Shown: positions 1 to 10,741 of the stretch, in pieces
Position numbering within the stretch: position 1 is the first letter of the stretch
Layout: every line of letters starts with the position of its first letter
NCBI GenBank assembly: GCA_019914995.1
Contig: CM034127.1
Span: 10,540,001-10,604,000 of the forward strand
DNA: 64,000 bases
Direction of reading: 5' to 3'
Source of the DNA: Acanthochlamys bracteata
Lineage: Eukaryota; Streptophyta; Magnoliopsida; Pandanales; Velloziaceae
Translations under genes and position numbers: made by a program
The notes under the pieces: generated by a model
Databases searched by the model: none
What the model was told of the DNA's origin: nothing
The model's input: the letters and a program-made list of their open reading frames with translations, nothing else

Positions 1-59
1 TGCTGCTTGTGCTTGCTTGGTAGTAGTATAAAGATAAATTCTTTACTGCTATTGTTACA

Positions 60-1810
60 ATGGGTCATGGCCTACAAGGACCCATTAACTCTCTTCTTGT
101 AAGCCTCTGCCAACACCATTATGATTCTCTGCATATTGCTTTTATATATGTTTTCTGCTCTGCTCAACTGCTCTATAGCTCACCTGTTCTTCTCTGTAAG
201 TTCCTTTTGTGGGCTGCAGGAAGATTTGGTGTTGATAACCCTTTATGGGAATTCTCATTCAATGCGTTCGTTTGCCTTTCAGTACATGTGCTGCATTTGG
301 ACTGTTCGTAGTTCATCATCGTGCTGCTAGCTTTTTTTAAGAAGAAAAAGCATTATAGTAGTAACATTGTTTCTATAATATGAAATTGAAAATGTTGTCT
401 TTCTCCTGTTCCATTTGGTTGAAAAAACAGCAGGCAGGGTTTGAAGAAGGATGCATAAGTTCAACCCCTTGTTTGAAGCAAGATCTAGATGTTGGTGAAG
501 AATCTCTGCTTCCTTACAACAACATTCCGTTTCTTCAGATTCTTCAGGGAGCCATGAGTACAGAGCAGCAGAAATTCAAAGCTAAAGAAGTGGCAGATGA
601 AGAAGAGCAACAAACAGTTCTTGCTTCTTACCCACTACCAGAAATCACACATCCCGAGCTTTTGTTCAAACTGCGGAACCATAATTTGAAGAAAGAACCG
701 GTTACTTTGGCCGCAGAGCAGTTAGACAGCTGTGCGACTCATGCATCATATCTTAACACTGCGCAGTCGAATGAGGTAAGTGTGAAGGAGAGAAAGAAGA
801 GGAAGAGAGCACCAAGATCAGCATCAGCTGCCGCAACAGCAATGTCTTCGCCGACGAAGAGTGCCGAGGAGGCAGAGAGCCAAAGAATGACTCACATCGT
901 CGTGGAGCGCAACCGCCGCCGTCTCATGAACCACCATCTTGCTACACTCCTTTCTTTTATGCCTCCTTATTATACCCAACGTGTACGCATCAATTAATTG
1001 CTCAATCCAACATTTACCAATATCTATAGTTGCAAGTTTTATATTGAGTAATTTTTCTTTATATGTTGCAACAGACTAACTATTAGTGTCTATGCATGTA
1101 TTTAAAATTTCAATTGATCAATGCAATGCAGGGTGACCAAGCATCGATAGTTGGAGGAGCAATAGAGTTTGTAAAAGAATTAGAGCAGCTACTGCTTTCA
1201 CTTAAAGCAGAGAAGCGTTTACGTGCCGCCGCTGCTGCAGCAGAGATTACTTCATCTTCATCATCATCTTCAACAGCTGCAACTTCATCTTCTTCTCCAT
1301 GCACAACAACTAACAACTACGAAGAAAAGCCCTGCAACACTACAACAGCAGCGACAGCAATGGCTACAGTTACAATCAATATGAAGGAGCTAGAAGGTTT
1401 CTTCGTGGCGCCGCAGTACAGAAGTTACTCGCAGTCAGTTAACGGAGAGTGGGGAGTCGACGTAGAGGCTTCTCTAGTGCATGGCCACGTGAGCTTAAAA
1501 GTCGCCAGTCGGCGGCGTCCTGGACAACTTGCCCGCGTCGTCGCTGCATTAGAAGAACTCCGACTGCCTGTTCTTCATTTCACCGTCACCTCTCTTGGAT
1601 TATCAACTGTTCTCAACTCATTCAATCTAAAGGTTCAAAATTTCATCGTAATCTTTTTCATCCAAAAAATAGAAAAGGAAGATTCGACTTTTTCTCATGA
1701 GATTTTGTTTGAATTGTTATTAGATAGAAGAAGGGTGTAAGATGGGATCGCAGGAAGAGATAGCGTCGGCGGTGCATCAGATATTCGTTTACATCAACGC
1801 CAGCTGCTAG
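60..1810 (+). CDS. bHLH transcription factor (subgroup Ia, bHLH57/67/70 type), four exons
   Basis: Predicted nuclear DNA-binding regulator of about 392 residues. I assign exons 60-98, 431-982, 1132-1632 and 1724-1810 (stop TAG); every intron is GT-AG. Exon 1 encodes only 13 residues ([13 protein letters not shown]), like the start of bHLH57/67/70 proteins. The basic region (about residues 163-177) has the H-E-R pattern (HIVVERNRR) expected for E-box binding. The loop-helix 2 part begins GDQASIVGG directly after intron 2, a phase 0 junction typical of the family. Low-complexity Ala/Ser/Thr stretches follow, then a C-terminal ACT-like fold region (about 300-390) ending [11 protein letters not shown]. 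Reading exon 3 through intron 3 gives a longer but wrong C-terminus; splicing 1632 to 1724 restores the family ending. An open ATG at 380 lies inside intron 1 and is probably not used. The family identity is clear; the exact orthologue is not. Confidence 0.88.
99..430 (+). other. bHLH gene intron 1 with tandem NAGNAG acceptor
   Basis: The donor GTAAGC at 99 follows a 13-codon first exon. The acceptor reads CAGCAG at 428-433, so splicing can begin exon 2 at 431 or 434, adding or dropping one Gln without changing frame. The choice cannot be settled from sequence. Confidence 0.6.
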
Positions 1811-4425
1811 TGAAAAAGCTAGCTCTCTAGCTAGCAGAGCTATAGCTATCAGCTAACCATTGTTAGCTTTTGCTTTCCCACGGCCATATCTCTGACCATT
1901 ATCTTTTCCAGAGATATTGAATTCATTAAGTAATAAGCAACGTTAGCTTCTAAGCTTATGCTTTTAGTTTTTTGTATTTGTTAGGTAGGTCTGACAACAA
2001 TGATCGTCAAGGAGATGTGGTCCAAGAGAAGGAACGGTCTTCTTTCATTCAGTTGTGTTCTGAGAGTGAGAGAGAAGCTATAGCTGTAAGGCTTTTGGTT
2101 GTACTGCCATTGCTGTACTACCAAGTATAGGGAGAAAAGAAAGTTTGAAACAGCGAGGAAGACGGAAGGAAGCCAGTAAGTGTGTTTAATTTTTAGCGCG
2201 AACTCATTTTTTTAAAAATGAATTAAAAAATTAAATTAAAAAATTAAATATTTGATAAAAAATAAACTTATATATTAATTTATTAAAAGTAAGTTTAAAA
2301 TTAAATTTAAAAAAATCTTTTTCTAATAAAATAATTGAACTTAAAATTATTTATTTATTTTATATTAAAAATAAGTTTGAAAAATAAAGTTTGAATAGTA
2401 GATAAACAATTTCTAAGCAGCGGTAAGATTTGTACTGTGCTTCTACCCAAGAGAAAAAGAGATAGATTTTTACCATTTCTGTCTGCTTCTTTCATTTTGG
2501 ATCGCTCCCCTCTTACAAAATGCTCATGAACAATAATTATGATTGTATTTGGATGATGATGTAGCTTTTTATATATTGCCATTTGTGCTTGACTAAGAAG
2601 GTATGTCCATCTGCATGCTTAAAATAACAAGGAATACATTTCGTGCTCTGAAACAATTGATTCAGAAACCTTCAAGACCTAAAAACTATTTGGTATAAGA
2701 AGTATGTTTTGGAGCCAGTTTGACACAGCTTATGATAAATTATTTATCAATTTTTTTTATTTCATATTTATTAATATATATTTTATAAATATATAAAAAA
2801 TTTATTTAAATATTTAAAAAATATAAAAAAATTTTACTAAGTGAAATTTTTTTATTATTTTTTGAAAATTAAAAAAATAAAATTTATTTTTTAAAAAAAT
2901 AAAAATATTTTTTATTTTAAAAAAATTTTATTTCACAGACACTACGAAATGCTATTCTCTTGATTCTTGCAAGTCATGGTATTGTTTTTTTAATGCAAGT
3001 TATAGCAAGTACTACTGTATATGGGCTAGGGTTAGCTGAAACTACAGCAGGCCCATTTGGCCAAATGACATCACGGTAAATTCTCACCTATTGGCTTTTG
3101 TGTTTTATAAGGCAAAAGGTTCATATGGGCTGAGGAGCTCTCTTTTTAATAAAAGAATAGACATATGAGATTTGCCGTTACTATCATCAGAGAAAAGCAC
3201 ATTCAGGGTTCTTTCTGGGTTTACAAAATCAGATGGGTCCATTAAACAATCCAAAGTGAGATTATTTGCTAAGAGGTTTTGCACAGTAAACATGATATGG
3301 ATTAGGAGTAGATATTTGCTCCGACTCTCATGGACGGCAGTCCGCCTCCGTCACTCAGTGGCATTTTTTTTAATGTATATTAAAACTATCTTTTTTATAG
3401 GGATTTTAAGGAGGAGTTTATTGCTTAACCTATCTCATTGTTACTCATTCAAATATCACTTATGTGTTGGACATTTTTTTCCCTTTATAGATGTGGCCCA
3501 AAACGATATAGGTATGCTCAGGTGAAGAGGTAAAAATATTATCCAATTTGAAGAAAAATGAAAATAATTATTGCCATTCAGATGTTTACTATGTTAGTTT
3601 AAAACTAATATGGATTCTGTACTACATCTTTTAGAAAAATGAAAATAATTATTGTTAGTTAAAACTACATCTTTCATATGTTTTTATCGAGTAAGGACTA
3701 TGGATTCTGTACTTTTTGTGAGTCGAAGGTTTTTGAATATTAAAGGCGTAACTCTTCTAATATTCTTATATAATAAATTGCCACTGTCTTTAATTGTTTT
3801 CCTATTTTCTTACTTCTTCACGTAAAAGTATTTCTTTGTGTGCTTACTATGTTATTGTTTTCTTGTATTAAGTAGGACACTTATTCTTTCACTTTGATTT
3901 TGTAAACTACCTTCTTAAAATACATTTTCAAAACACTTTTTAGTGAAAAGAAAACCAAAATTCTTTCATTCAATTTTTAACACTAATATAAACTGTGTGC
4001 AAAATCCAAGACAAATTTTTATTTAAATCTTGCAGAGTGACTTTGATTGCATTAGTGAAAGATATCGATCAAGTATTGATTCAAAAAAATAATATGAATA
4101 TTTATCTACATATCTAAAAAAAATATTAACACTAAATAGAAATCCGATATAATAAAACTTTGCTCAAAAATTAGTGAAAATACATAAAAAATTCGGAAAT
4201 ATACACTCTCACAGGATAGCACAATTTTGATTTATAATAAGTATTTTCAAATCTTTTAAATTCTGATATACTCGAATCGGTAAATTTACTAGACTTTTAT
4301 CTAAAAGATTTGAGTTTGAGCCATCTTAAAACATTTTATTTTAAATTAGCACAAGAGATAAATGTGCTATTAGACCCAAATGCAATCTAAGGATCACATA
4401 TGATCGCATTTAGATCTAATAGGGT
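1811..4425. other. Intergenic AT-rich region downstream of the bHLH gene
   Basis: No supported gene. It contains the bHLH 3' region, an AT-rich repeat at about 2195-2412 and a Tourist-like MITE remnant at about 2714-2945. Open frames at 3105-3293 (minus) and 3172-3525 (plus) overlap each other and resemble no family I know. Confidence 0.5.
2714..2945 (-). mobile_element. Tourist-like MITE remnant (copy A)
   Basis: About 230 bp, very AT-rich. It begins with GCCAGTTTGACACAGCTTAT, a close match in reverse to the right end of the copies near 44.1 kb and 57.87 kb, and shares their internal order (oligo-A/T blocks, a central TTTTACTAAGTGAAAT-like segment). The other end is eroded and no target duplication is visible. 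Confidence 0.5.
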
Positions 4426-4990
4426 TGTTGTGAATACGGTAGTGTGCACGAACAAAAAATTAGCACAGTGGAATATATAGCACACACTAGAATCTTGCAA
4501 TTCAAGTTGATATTGTTAAAGATGAATAAAGCAATCACACAACACCAAGATATACGTGGGAAAAAACGAGAAAAATTCCACGATGGTGTGGTCACACCAA
4601 AAGAAATATCACTATAAGATGAGATTACAATGTATGCTTATAACTTTGCTTTCTTGCTTGCATTCACTCTTTGCATGCTTCTTTGTATGCTTTTTATACT
4701 TCTTATGTCTTTTTTTTTCAAGTTCCACACATTTGGGACATATATATAGGTTGCAAGAAAATTCTTTGGTAGCTAGTCCACTAAATAACTAACTCTCCAA
4801 AGTAATTCTTTGGAATTAGTTCGTTGGCATAACTTCCTTATGGTAGTTAGATGAATCTGAACATAATTTCTTCATAAATGAATCTGAACATAACTACCAT
4901 AAGAGCTGTGTTGGACTAAATGGTGGACTACCAACAGTTACTTGTGGACTCCTTGATTAGAAGCTCATCAAAGTGTCTTTATATCCAACA
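4426..4990 (-). repeat. Copia 3' LTR
   Basis: 565 bp, TGTTG...CAACA, aligning over its full length with 7245-7806 with scattered substitutions and small indels. It is the 3' LTR in the minus-strand orientation of the element. Confidence 0.92.
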
Positions 4991-5003
4991 AATCTCCCAC
5001 TTA
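4991..5003 (-). promoter_or_regulatory. Copia polypurine tract
   Basis: Minus-strand AAGTGGGAGATT lies immediately upstream of the 3' LTR. This is the position and composition expected for the plus-strand DNA primer. Confidence 0.7.
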
Positions 5004-5135
5004 AAGATACTTTGTCATGTCTTTTCAAGAAAGTAAGAAGTTGGTACGAAAGTACCCGCATCAAAGGTACTGAAAATAGATAAAGGCAGAACGGAGCAAG
5101 GGCTAGTATACTTACTAGCTGACTTCCGAAGTTCA

Positions 5136-7244
5136 TCATGCCTTAGTCAATTTTCTCCCAACTCTATTATTTTCTTGAGATGCTTTCTTAGGATACCTGT
5201 GACCACTACCACTGCTGTCCCTGCTGTTGTCCATTATGATTTCATACAAAATTCTGCAAAATTCAAACTTGTCAAAAAAAACTGCCTTCGTTAAGGCATC
5301 CGCGGGATTCTCCTTGGTAGAAATCTTGAGTAAGTTAATACTCCCACTGAAAACCATATCACGAACAAAGTGATATCGCACTTCAATGTGTTTTATTCTG
5401 GAATGAAATACTGGATTTCTTGCAAGATGTAGGGCACTTTGGCTATCACAAAATAGAGGCAACGACTCTTGTTTGTACTCTAGTTCCTCAGCAATCTCTT
5501 CATCCATATGCCTTCTTTGCATGCTTGTGTTGCTGCCATATACTCTGCTTCTGTTGTGGAAAGAGCTACAACAGATTGCAGTTTTGAACACCAACTGACA
5601 GCACCACCTGCAAGGGTGAACACATAACCAGAAGTGGATTTTCTTCTATCAAGATCACCCGCATAATCCGAGTCCACAAAACCTTTGACAAGACATTCAG
5701 ACCCTTTGTAACACAATGCAGCATCTAGAGTACTGTTAATATATCGAAGTACTCTCTTGACAGCCATCCAGTGCTCATTGCTTGGATTTGCCATGTATCT
5801 ACTCACCACTCCCACTGCTTGGACAATATCTGGCCGAGTGCATACCATGGCATACATAAGGCTTCCCACTGCAGATGCATATGGTACCCGAGACATCTCT
5901 ATCTTCTTCTTGTTTTGGCTAGGACATCCCAAAGAAGATAACCTGAGACTAATAGAGAAAGGGGTAGACACCGACTTACTTGTTTGTATGCCAAACCGCT
6001 ACAACACCTTCCTCAGATAGCCAGCCTGGGATAGTCGGATTTCTCTATTATCTCTGTCTCGCCATACTACATTCCAAGAATCTTGTTTGCCGGACCCAAG
6101 TCCTTTGTATCAAATTCACTAGCTAGTTGAGCCTTCAATTGTTGGATGCGTTCCATGCTTTGACTCGCCACAAGCATATCATCCACATACAGCAGCAAGA
6201 TGACATACTCACCTCCCTCAAACTATTTGATGTAAGCACAAGAGTTCGAGACTAGCTTGCTGTATCCAAGGCTCCCGATACAACCATCAAATCTCTTATA
6301 CCAGCACCTTGGTGCCTGCTTAAGTCCATAAAGAGATTTGACTAACCGGCAAACCAAATTCTCCTTGCCGACCTCGGCAAAGCCTTCTGGTTGGACCATG
6401 TATATCTCCTCTTCCAACTCACCGTGCAAGAATGCCGTCTTCACATCGAGTTGTTCAAGGTGGAGATCCGATGATGCGCACAATGTCAAGAGCACACGAA
6501 TTGTTGCCAAACGAACCACCGGAGAGAAGATTTCATCAAAATCAACTCCTTCCTTTTGTGCATATCCTTTTACAACCAATCGGGCACGAAACTGTTCTAC
6601 TTGATCATTGCTACCACGCTTGATCTTGTAGACCTATTTGTTACCAATCGCTTTGCGTCCTTGAGGAAGTGGAACTAATTCCCAAGTCCCATTCTTATGG
6701 AGTGCCTCAATTTCTTCTTGCATACCTTCCATCCAACGGGCAGCATCTGGACTATCCAATGCTTCTTTAAGAGTTGTTGGCTCTCCTTCTTCAGCAAGAA
6801 GATTATATGTAATGTTAGACATAGGCTCCAAATAATAATCCGCATACCTCTCAGGTGCTTTCCTCTTACGAGTTGAACGTCTAAGGGTTGGATTCCTAGG
6901 AACTTCCTCCTCATGCCCATCCGTTGGTTCATGCACAGAATCTGAGTCTTGTTCCTCATCTTCTGCCTCCTCCGGATTAACCATGGTCTTATCCTGAAGC
7001 AAGTTTTGCTTTCCAGTGGCATATCTAGTGGCATCATCACCTTCTGATGTTCTTTGCAGCTGGTTTTCTACAAAGATCACATCCCTGCTGAAGAAAACCT
7101 TACGGGCAGTGGGATCCTATAAACGATACCCCATAACATCTTCAGCATACCCCAGAAATATGCACTTTCTGGACTTAGGATCCAATTTGGATCTCTCCTA
7201 TGATTTATATATCACAAATACTGGACAACCAAAAATATAAAGAT
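5136..7244 (-). pseudogene. Copia pol remnant: integrase end, reverse transcriptase, RNase H
   Basis: Read on the minus strand. Positions 7244-7080 encode the integrase C-terminal region (FGCPVF, then SKLDPKSRKCIFLGY). The linker ends in the RRSTRKRKAPERY stretch. Reverse transcriptase runs from about 6720 to 6000 with LDVKTAFLHGELEEEIYM, SLYGLKQAPRCWYKRF and the YVDD catalytic box at 6178-6189. RNase H runs from about 5900 to 5136 with DSDYAGD and ALSTTEAEYMA. In-frame stops interrupt it: near 6634 (a TAG where the family has Trp) and near 6223. A frame change also occurs around 5500-5600. The first is the kind of change produced by cytosine deamination. Non-functional. Confidence 0.9.
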
Positions 7245-7806
7245 TGTTGTGAATACGGTAGTGTGCACGAACGAAAAATTAGCACAGCAGAATATATAGC
7301 ACACATTAGGATCTTGCAATCCAAGTTGAGATTGTTAAAAATGAATAAAGCAATCACACAACACCAAGATATACGTGGAGAAAAACGAGAAAAACTCCAC
7401 GGTGATGGTCACACAAAAAAAAATATCACTATAAAATGAGATTACAATGTATGCTTACAACTTTGCTTTCTTGCTTGCATTCACTCTTTGCATGCTTCTT
7501 TGTATGCTTCTTATACTTCTTATGTCTTTTTTTTCAAGTTCCACACATTTGGGACATATATATAAGTTGTAAGAAAATTCTTTGGTAGCTAGTTCACTAA
7601 ATAACTAACTCTCCAAAGTAACTCTTTGGAATTAATTCGTTGGCATAACTTCTTTATGGTAGTTAGATGAATCTGGACATAACTTCCTCATAAATGAATC
7701 TCGATATAACTACCATAAGAGCTGTATTGGACTAAATGGTGGACTACCAATAGCTACTTGTGGACTCCTTGATTAGAAGCTCATCAAAGTGTTTTTATAT
7801 CCAACA
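7245..7806 (-). repeat. Copia 5' LTR
   Basis: 562 bp partner of the LTR at 4426-4990. No tRNA primer site follows its inner end at 7244; pol sequence starts at once. Confidence 0.92.
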
Positions 7807-7811
7807 AGGGT

Positions 7812-10261
7812 TGCATAGCACTGTTCTGATGCTACGCAACCTAATTTTTAAAAAAATTTTAAAATATAATGATTGGACGATTTTATAATATTTATTATAA
7901 ATCAATATTGTGCGATCGTATATGCGTGACTCTTCGTGTGTGTGTGTTCTTTTAAAAATACAATTGTATTTTAAATAATATTTTTAGTAAAGCTTTAGTA
8001 TATCTAAATTTTGTTTACTCTTAATATTTCTTTAGACATGGTAAATAGCATCCAAGTATCTTATGAATCAACACTTGATCACAATCACACTGCAATATTA
8101 AATAAAAATTAATTTTAAAATTTGGAGAAAGTTCAGATTATGGTTAAGGGGGTGTTTGGGATTGCTTATAAAATAAAGCTTTTATAAAATAAAGGATATT
8201 TTTGTCCATTTTAAAAAACGAGCTCTATTTTTTTTACTTCAAAAAAAATAACAAAAATATGCAATAAAAAGATCTCACTTCGTAGAATTTTTCTACACTT
8301 TCTAAATTTTTAAATAAATTTTTTATATACTTATAAAATATGTATTGAAAAATATGAAATAGAAAATTGAAAAATTTTATTGGGGAAAAGCTGAAATGGG
8401 AAATTTATATACTTATAAATACCGAACGGAGAATATTTCATCTCTTCTGTATAAAAAGTTCTATGGATGCTTTGAAAAACTTACATTGACTAGGTGGTCT
8501 AGAAAAAACAAAATGAGCAGGTAAGTGGTCTATTTAAGGAAAACACCTATATTTTATTCATGTTTAATTTCTAAATAATTTCTCTACAAAACACATCTTG
8601 CTTCCTCATTGTCCAAAAGTCTCTCATCAAAATTTACCTTTGAGCTTTATTTGTTTGGAGTATTTTTTTGCGGAGAAAATACTTTTCTAAAAGTTGAAGA
8701 ATATAAGTATTGATTCATTAAATTCAAAACACGTGAGATCAGATAAGATTGGTTCAAAAAATACGAACTTGCATATTTGTTAGAAATTTTTTTTCCAACT
8801 TGTACAGATCAACTTTGAATTCTCTATTCAGTAGTGCTGCACAACTTGATTGTTCGGCTGCCGTTACAAACTTGACCATTCTATTAACTCAACAAATCTA
8901 AAGAATGGCGAGGCAAAAAAGCTCAAAATACTATACAGATGGCTCATTTCAACAATTCCGATACTTGGATGACCTCAAATTCAATTTTTTTCCGAATCCC
9001 GTTAAGGTAACAAAAAAATCAACAGTATTAATTTTCCCTTTGACATATTGGCATCGGTTTGTCAATAGTATAATTAATCATATCTTCATTATCACGTAGC
9101 TGAACTTAATGTGTTGCATTTACAGATATATTACACAATTCAAGAAGACAAGAAGGAACAATTAACTGCGAGTAAGAAAAATTCAAGTTGATTAGTATGT
9201 CAATAATTAAACCAAGAAAATAAAGAAATAATATCTAATGCTTAACAATCTTGAACAGCTATCCATGTGTAGAATAGTAGAGAAGCAAATAATTATAAAA
9301 ACCTTAACTTAAAGGGACCTATTTTAACTAATAATCAGATATCAGGAAGAGATATCATAATTAACTAGTAATTATGTTAATTAAGTTATAGACGTGTATG
9401 TTTAAGCAAGTTCTCAGTGACGTTAGTTGGACGGATCCTCATCGGTGATGGCGTCACGAGATTACATTAACTTTTGAGAATCCTAGAAATTTGGAAATAG
9501 AAATTCATAGTAAAGCATGATACAGCCAGCAATTAGTTGCGATTAAAGTTGGTTAACTTGGACGACTATGTAGCGGTCAATATACGCTACAATATAAATA
9601 TTGGTAAAGGACGCCTCATTGACCTGCATTGATAGATTAGTAGGACGCTTGTCAATAATTATAAAATAACTTTTTTAAAATAACATATACTAAAAATATT
9701 GTAAAAGATAAAAAAATTTTATCTAAAAATTTATTAAAATAATAAAAACAAAATTTTATAATAATAATTTGTATATTTATTAAATTTTAAATAAATTATA
9801 AAATATAATAAAATTTTATTATAAAATATAAAATAAAAATTGAAATAAAAAGTGCATAAAACGCACTGCAAACTAAGCTCTACAACCTGTTATTTGTTTT
9901 TGCTGCAAGTTATTTACTAAAAAAAGACTTATATAAAATAAATTATTATAAAACAATATTTTAATTGGAAGTTAATCTTTGCGTTCTTTTGTGTAGTTTA
10001 AATTATGTTACAAGTAATTCTTTAATGAAAAAAATTGAGTTATAAAATTGAAAAACATACATGCTTGGGTAGTATATCACTCTGGTAGCAAATGAAAGGA
10101 GCACATCCTGATCTCTTGTTTCTTCTCCTTTACAAAATGTTTATATTGAATGAGAAGCGCATAGGTTTAATGATAGAGTGTTAACACTCTGATAGGTATT
10201 GACATCTATACCTCACTGCAATATTAACACTACCAAATGTATGAACTATGAAATATTGCAA
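7812..10261. other. Intergenic AT-rich region between copia and gypsy elements
   Basis: No supported gene. It contains a Tourist-like MITE at about 8148-8400. The 64-codon frame at 8905-9099 has no recognisable domain. Confidence 0.5.
8148..8400 (+). mobile_element. Tourist-like MITE (copy B), right end lost
   Basis: The left end GGGGGTGTTTGGGATTGCTT follows TAA, matching the TTA/TAA target preference of PIF/Harbinger MITEs. The internal sequence closely follows the copies at 57261 and 57622. No matching right terminal repeat is found. Confidence 0.6.
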
Positions 10262-10266
10262 TGATG

Positions 10267-10719
10267 TGATAGAGTACAGAACAGAGAGGAGACGAAGGCA
10301 CTACCACGAAGAGGCTTAAGGAAGTCTACACGAGCGTGCAGCACTTGCATTGGATGCCAGTGAAGAAAAGCCACGAACAGAGAAGTTCAGGAAGTCTTAG
10401 AGTTGTAGCTGAAGAAGAACTCTAGTAATATGGGGCAGTTAAGTTAGAGTAGGAGAGTCTAGCTAAGTGAAGTAGTAGTGTTCCATTCATATTAGGAGAC
10501 TAGTGTTTGAGTGTTATTCAAATAAAGTTCCTTAGGCAGGAACATGTTAGAGTTCATTAGAGACTTTTGAAATCTTGTAGCTTATAAATAAGAGTCATCC
10601 CAACCTGAGAGGGGGGAGACTAATCAGTATTTTCTTTTTAAGTTTAATTTTGTTGCAATATCTTTTCAGCTTTCAATCAGTTCTTTCTGTTTAATGCTTT
10701 CTCCTTGGCTACTGCATAT
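10267..10719 (+). repeat. Gypsy element 5' LTR (plus-strand copy)
   Basis: About 453 bp, matching 15389-15842. The final CA seen in the 3' LTR is missing here: the LTR runs from GCATAT straight into the primer site. A small deletion at the LTR/primer-site junction is the simplest explanation. Confidence 0.88.
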
Positions 10720-10732
10720 TGGTACCAGAGCC
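10720..10732 (+). promoter_or_regulatory. Primer binding site, initiator-Met tRNA type
   Basis: TGGTACCAGAGCC differs by one base from the TGGTATCAGAGC complement of plant initiator tRNA-Met used by many LTR elements. Confidence 0.7.
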
Positions 10733-10741
10733 ATAGACCTA

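Larger units (their letters stand above)
4426..7806 (-). mobile_element. Ty1/copia LTR retrotransposon, internally deleted
   Basis: A 3381-bp element with two near-identical LTRs (4426-4990 and 7245-7806), each bounded by TGTTG...CAACA, and a perfect 5-bp target duplication AGGGT at 4421-4425 and 7807-7811. The coding remains lie on the minus strand in copia order: end of integrase, reverse transcriptase, RNase H. A polypurine tract sits just inside the 3' LTR. The 5' LTR (7806-7245) is joined directly to mid-integrase sequence, so primer binding site, gag, protease and the integrase core are all missing. The copy cannot be autonomous. Confidence 0.93.

Noticed and set aside
380..430. ATG at 380 as the start of the bHLH protein
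   Set aside because: The codons from 380 to 430 look like intron sequence ending in CAGCAG, and the exon at 60-98 gives the family's N-terminal sequence in frame.
1633..1740. Exon 3 of the bHLH gene reading through to a stop at 1740
   Set aside because: The added residues do not fit the family; removing 1633-1723 as a GT-AG intron restores the conserved ending.
3172..3525. 117-codon frame
   Set aside because: Overlapped by an antisense frame, low-complexity hydrophobic end and no recognisable family.
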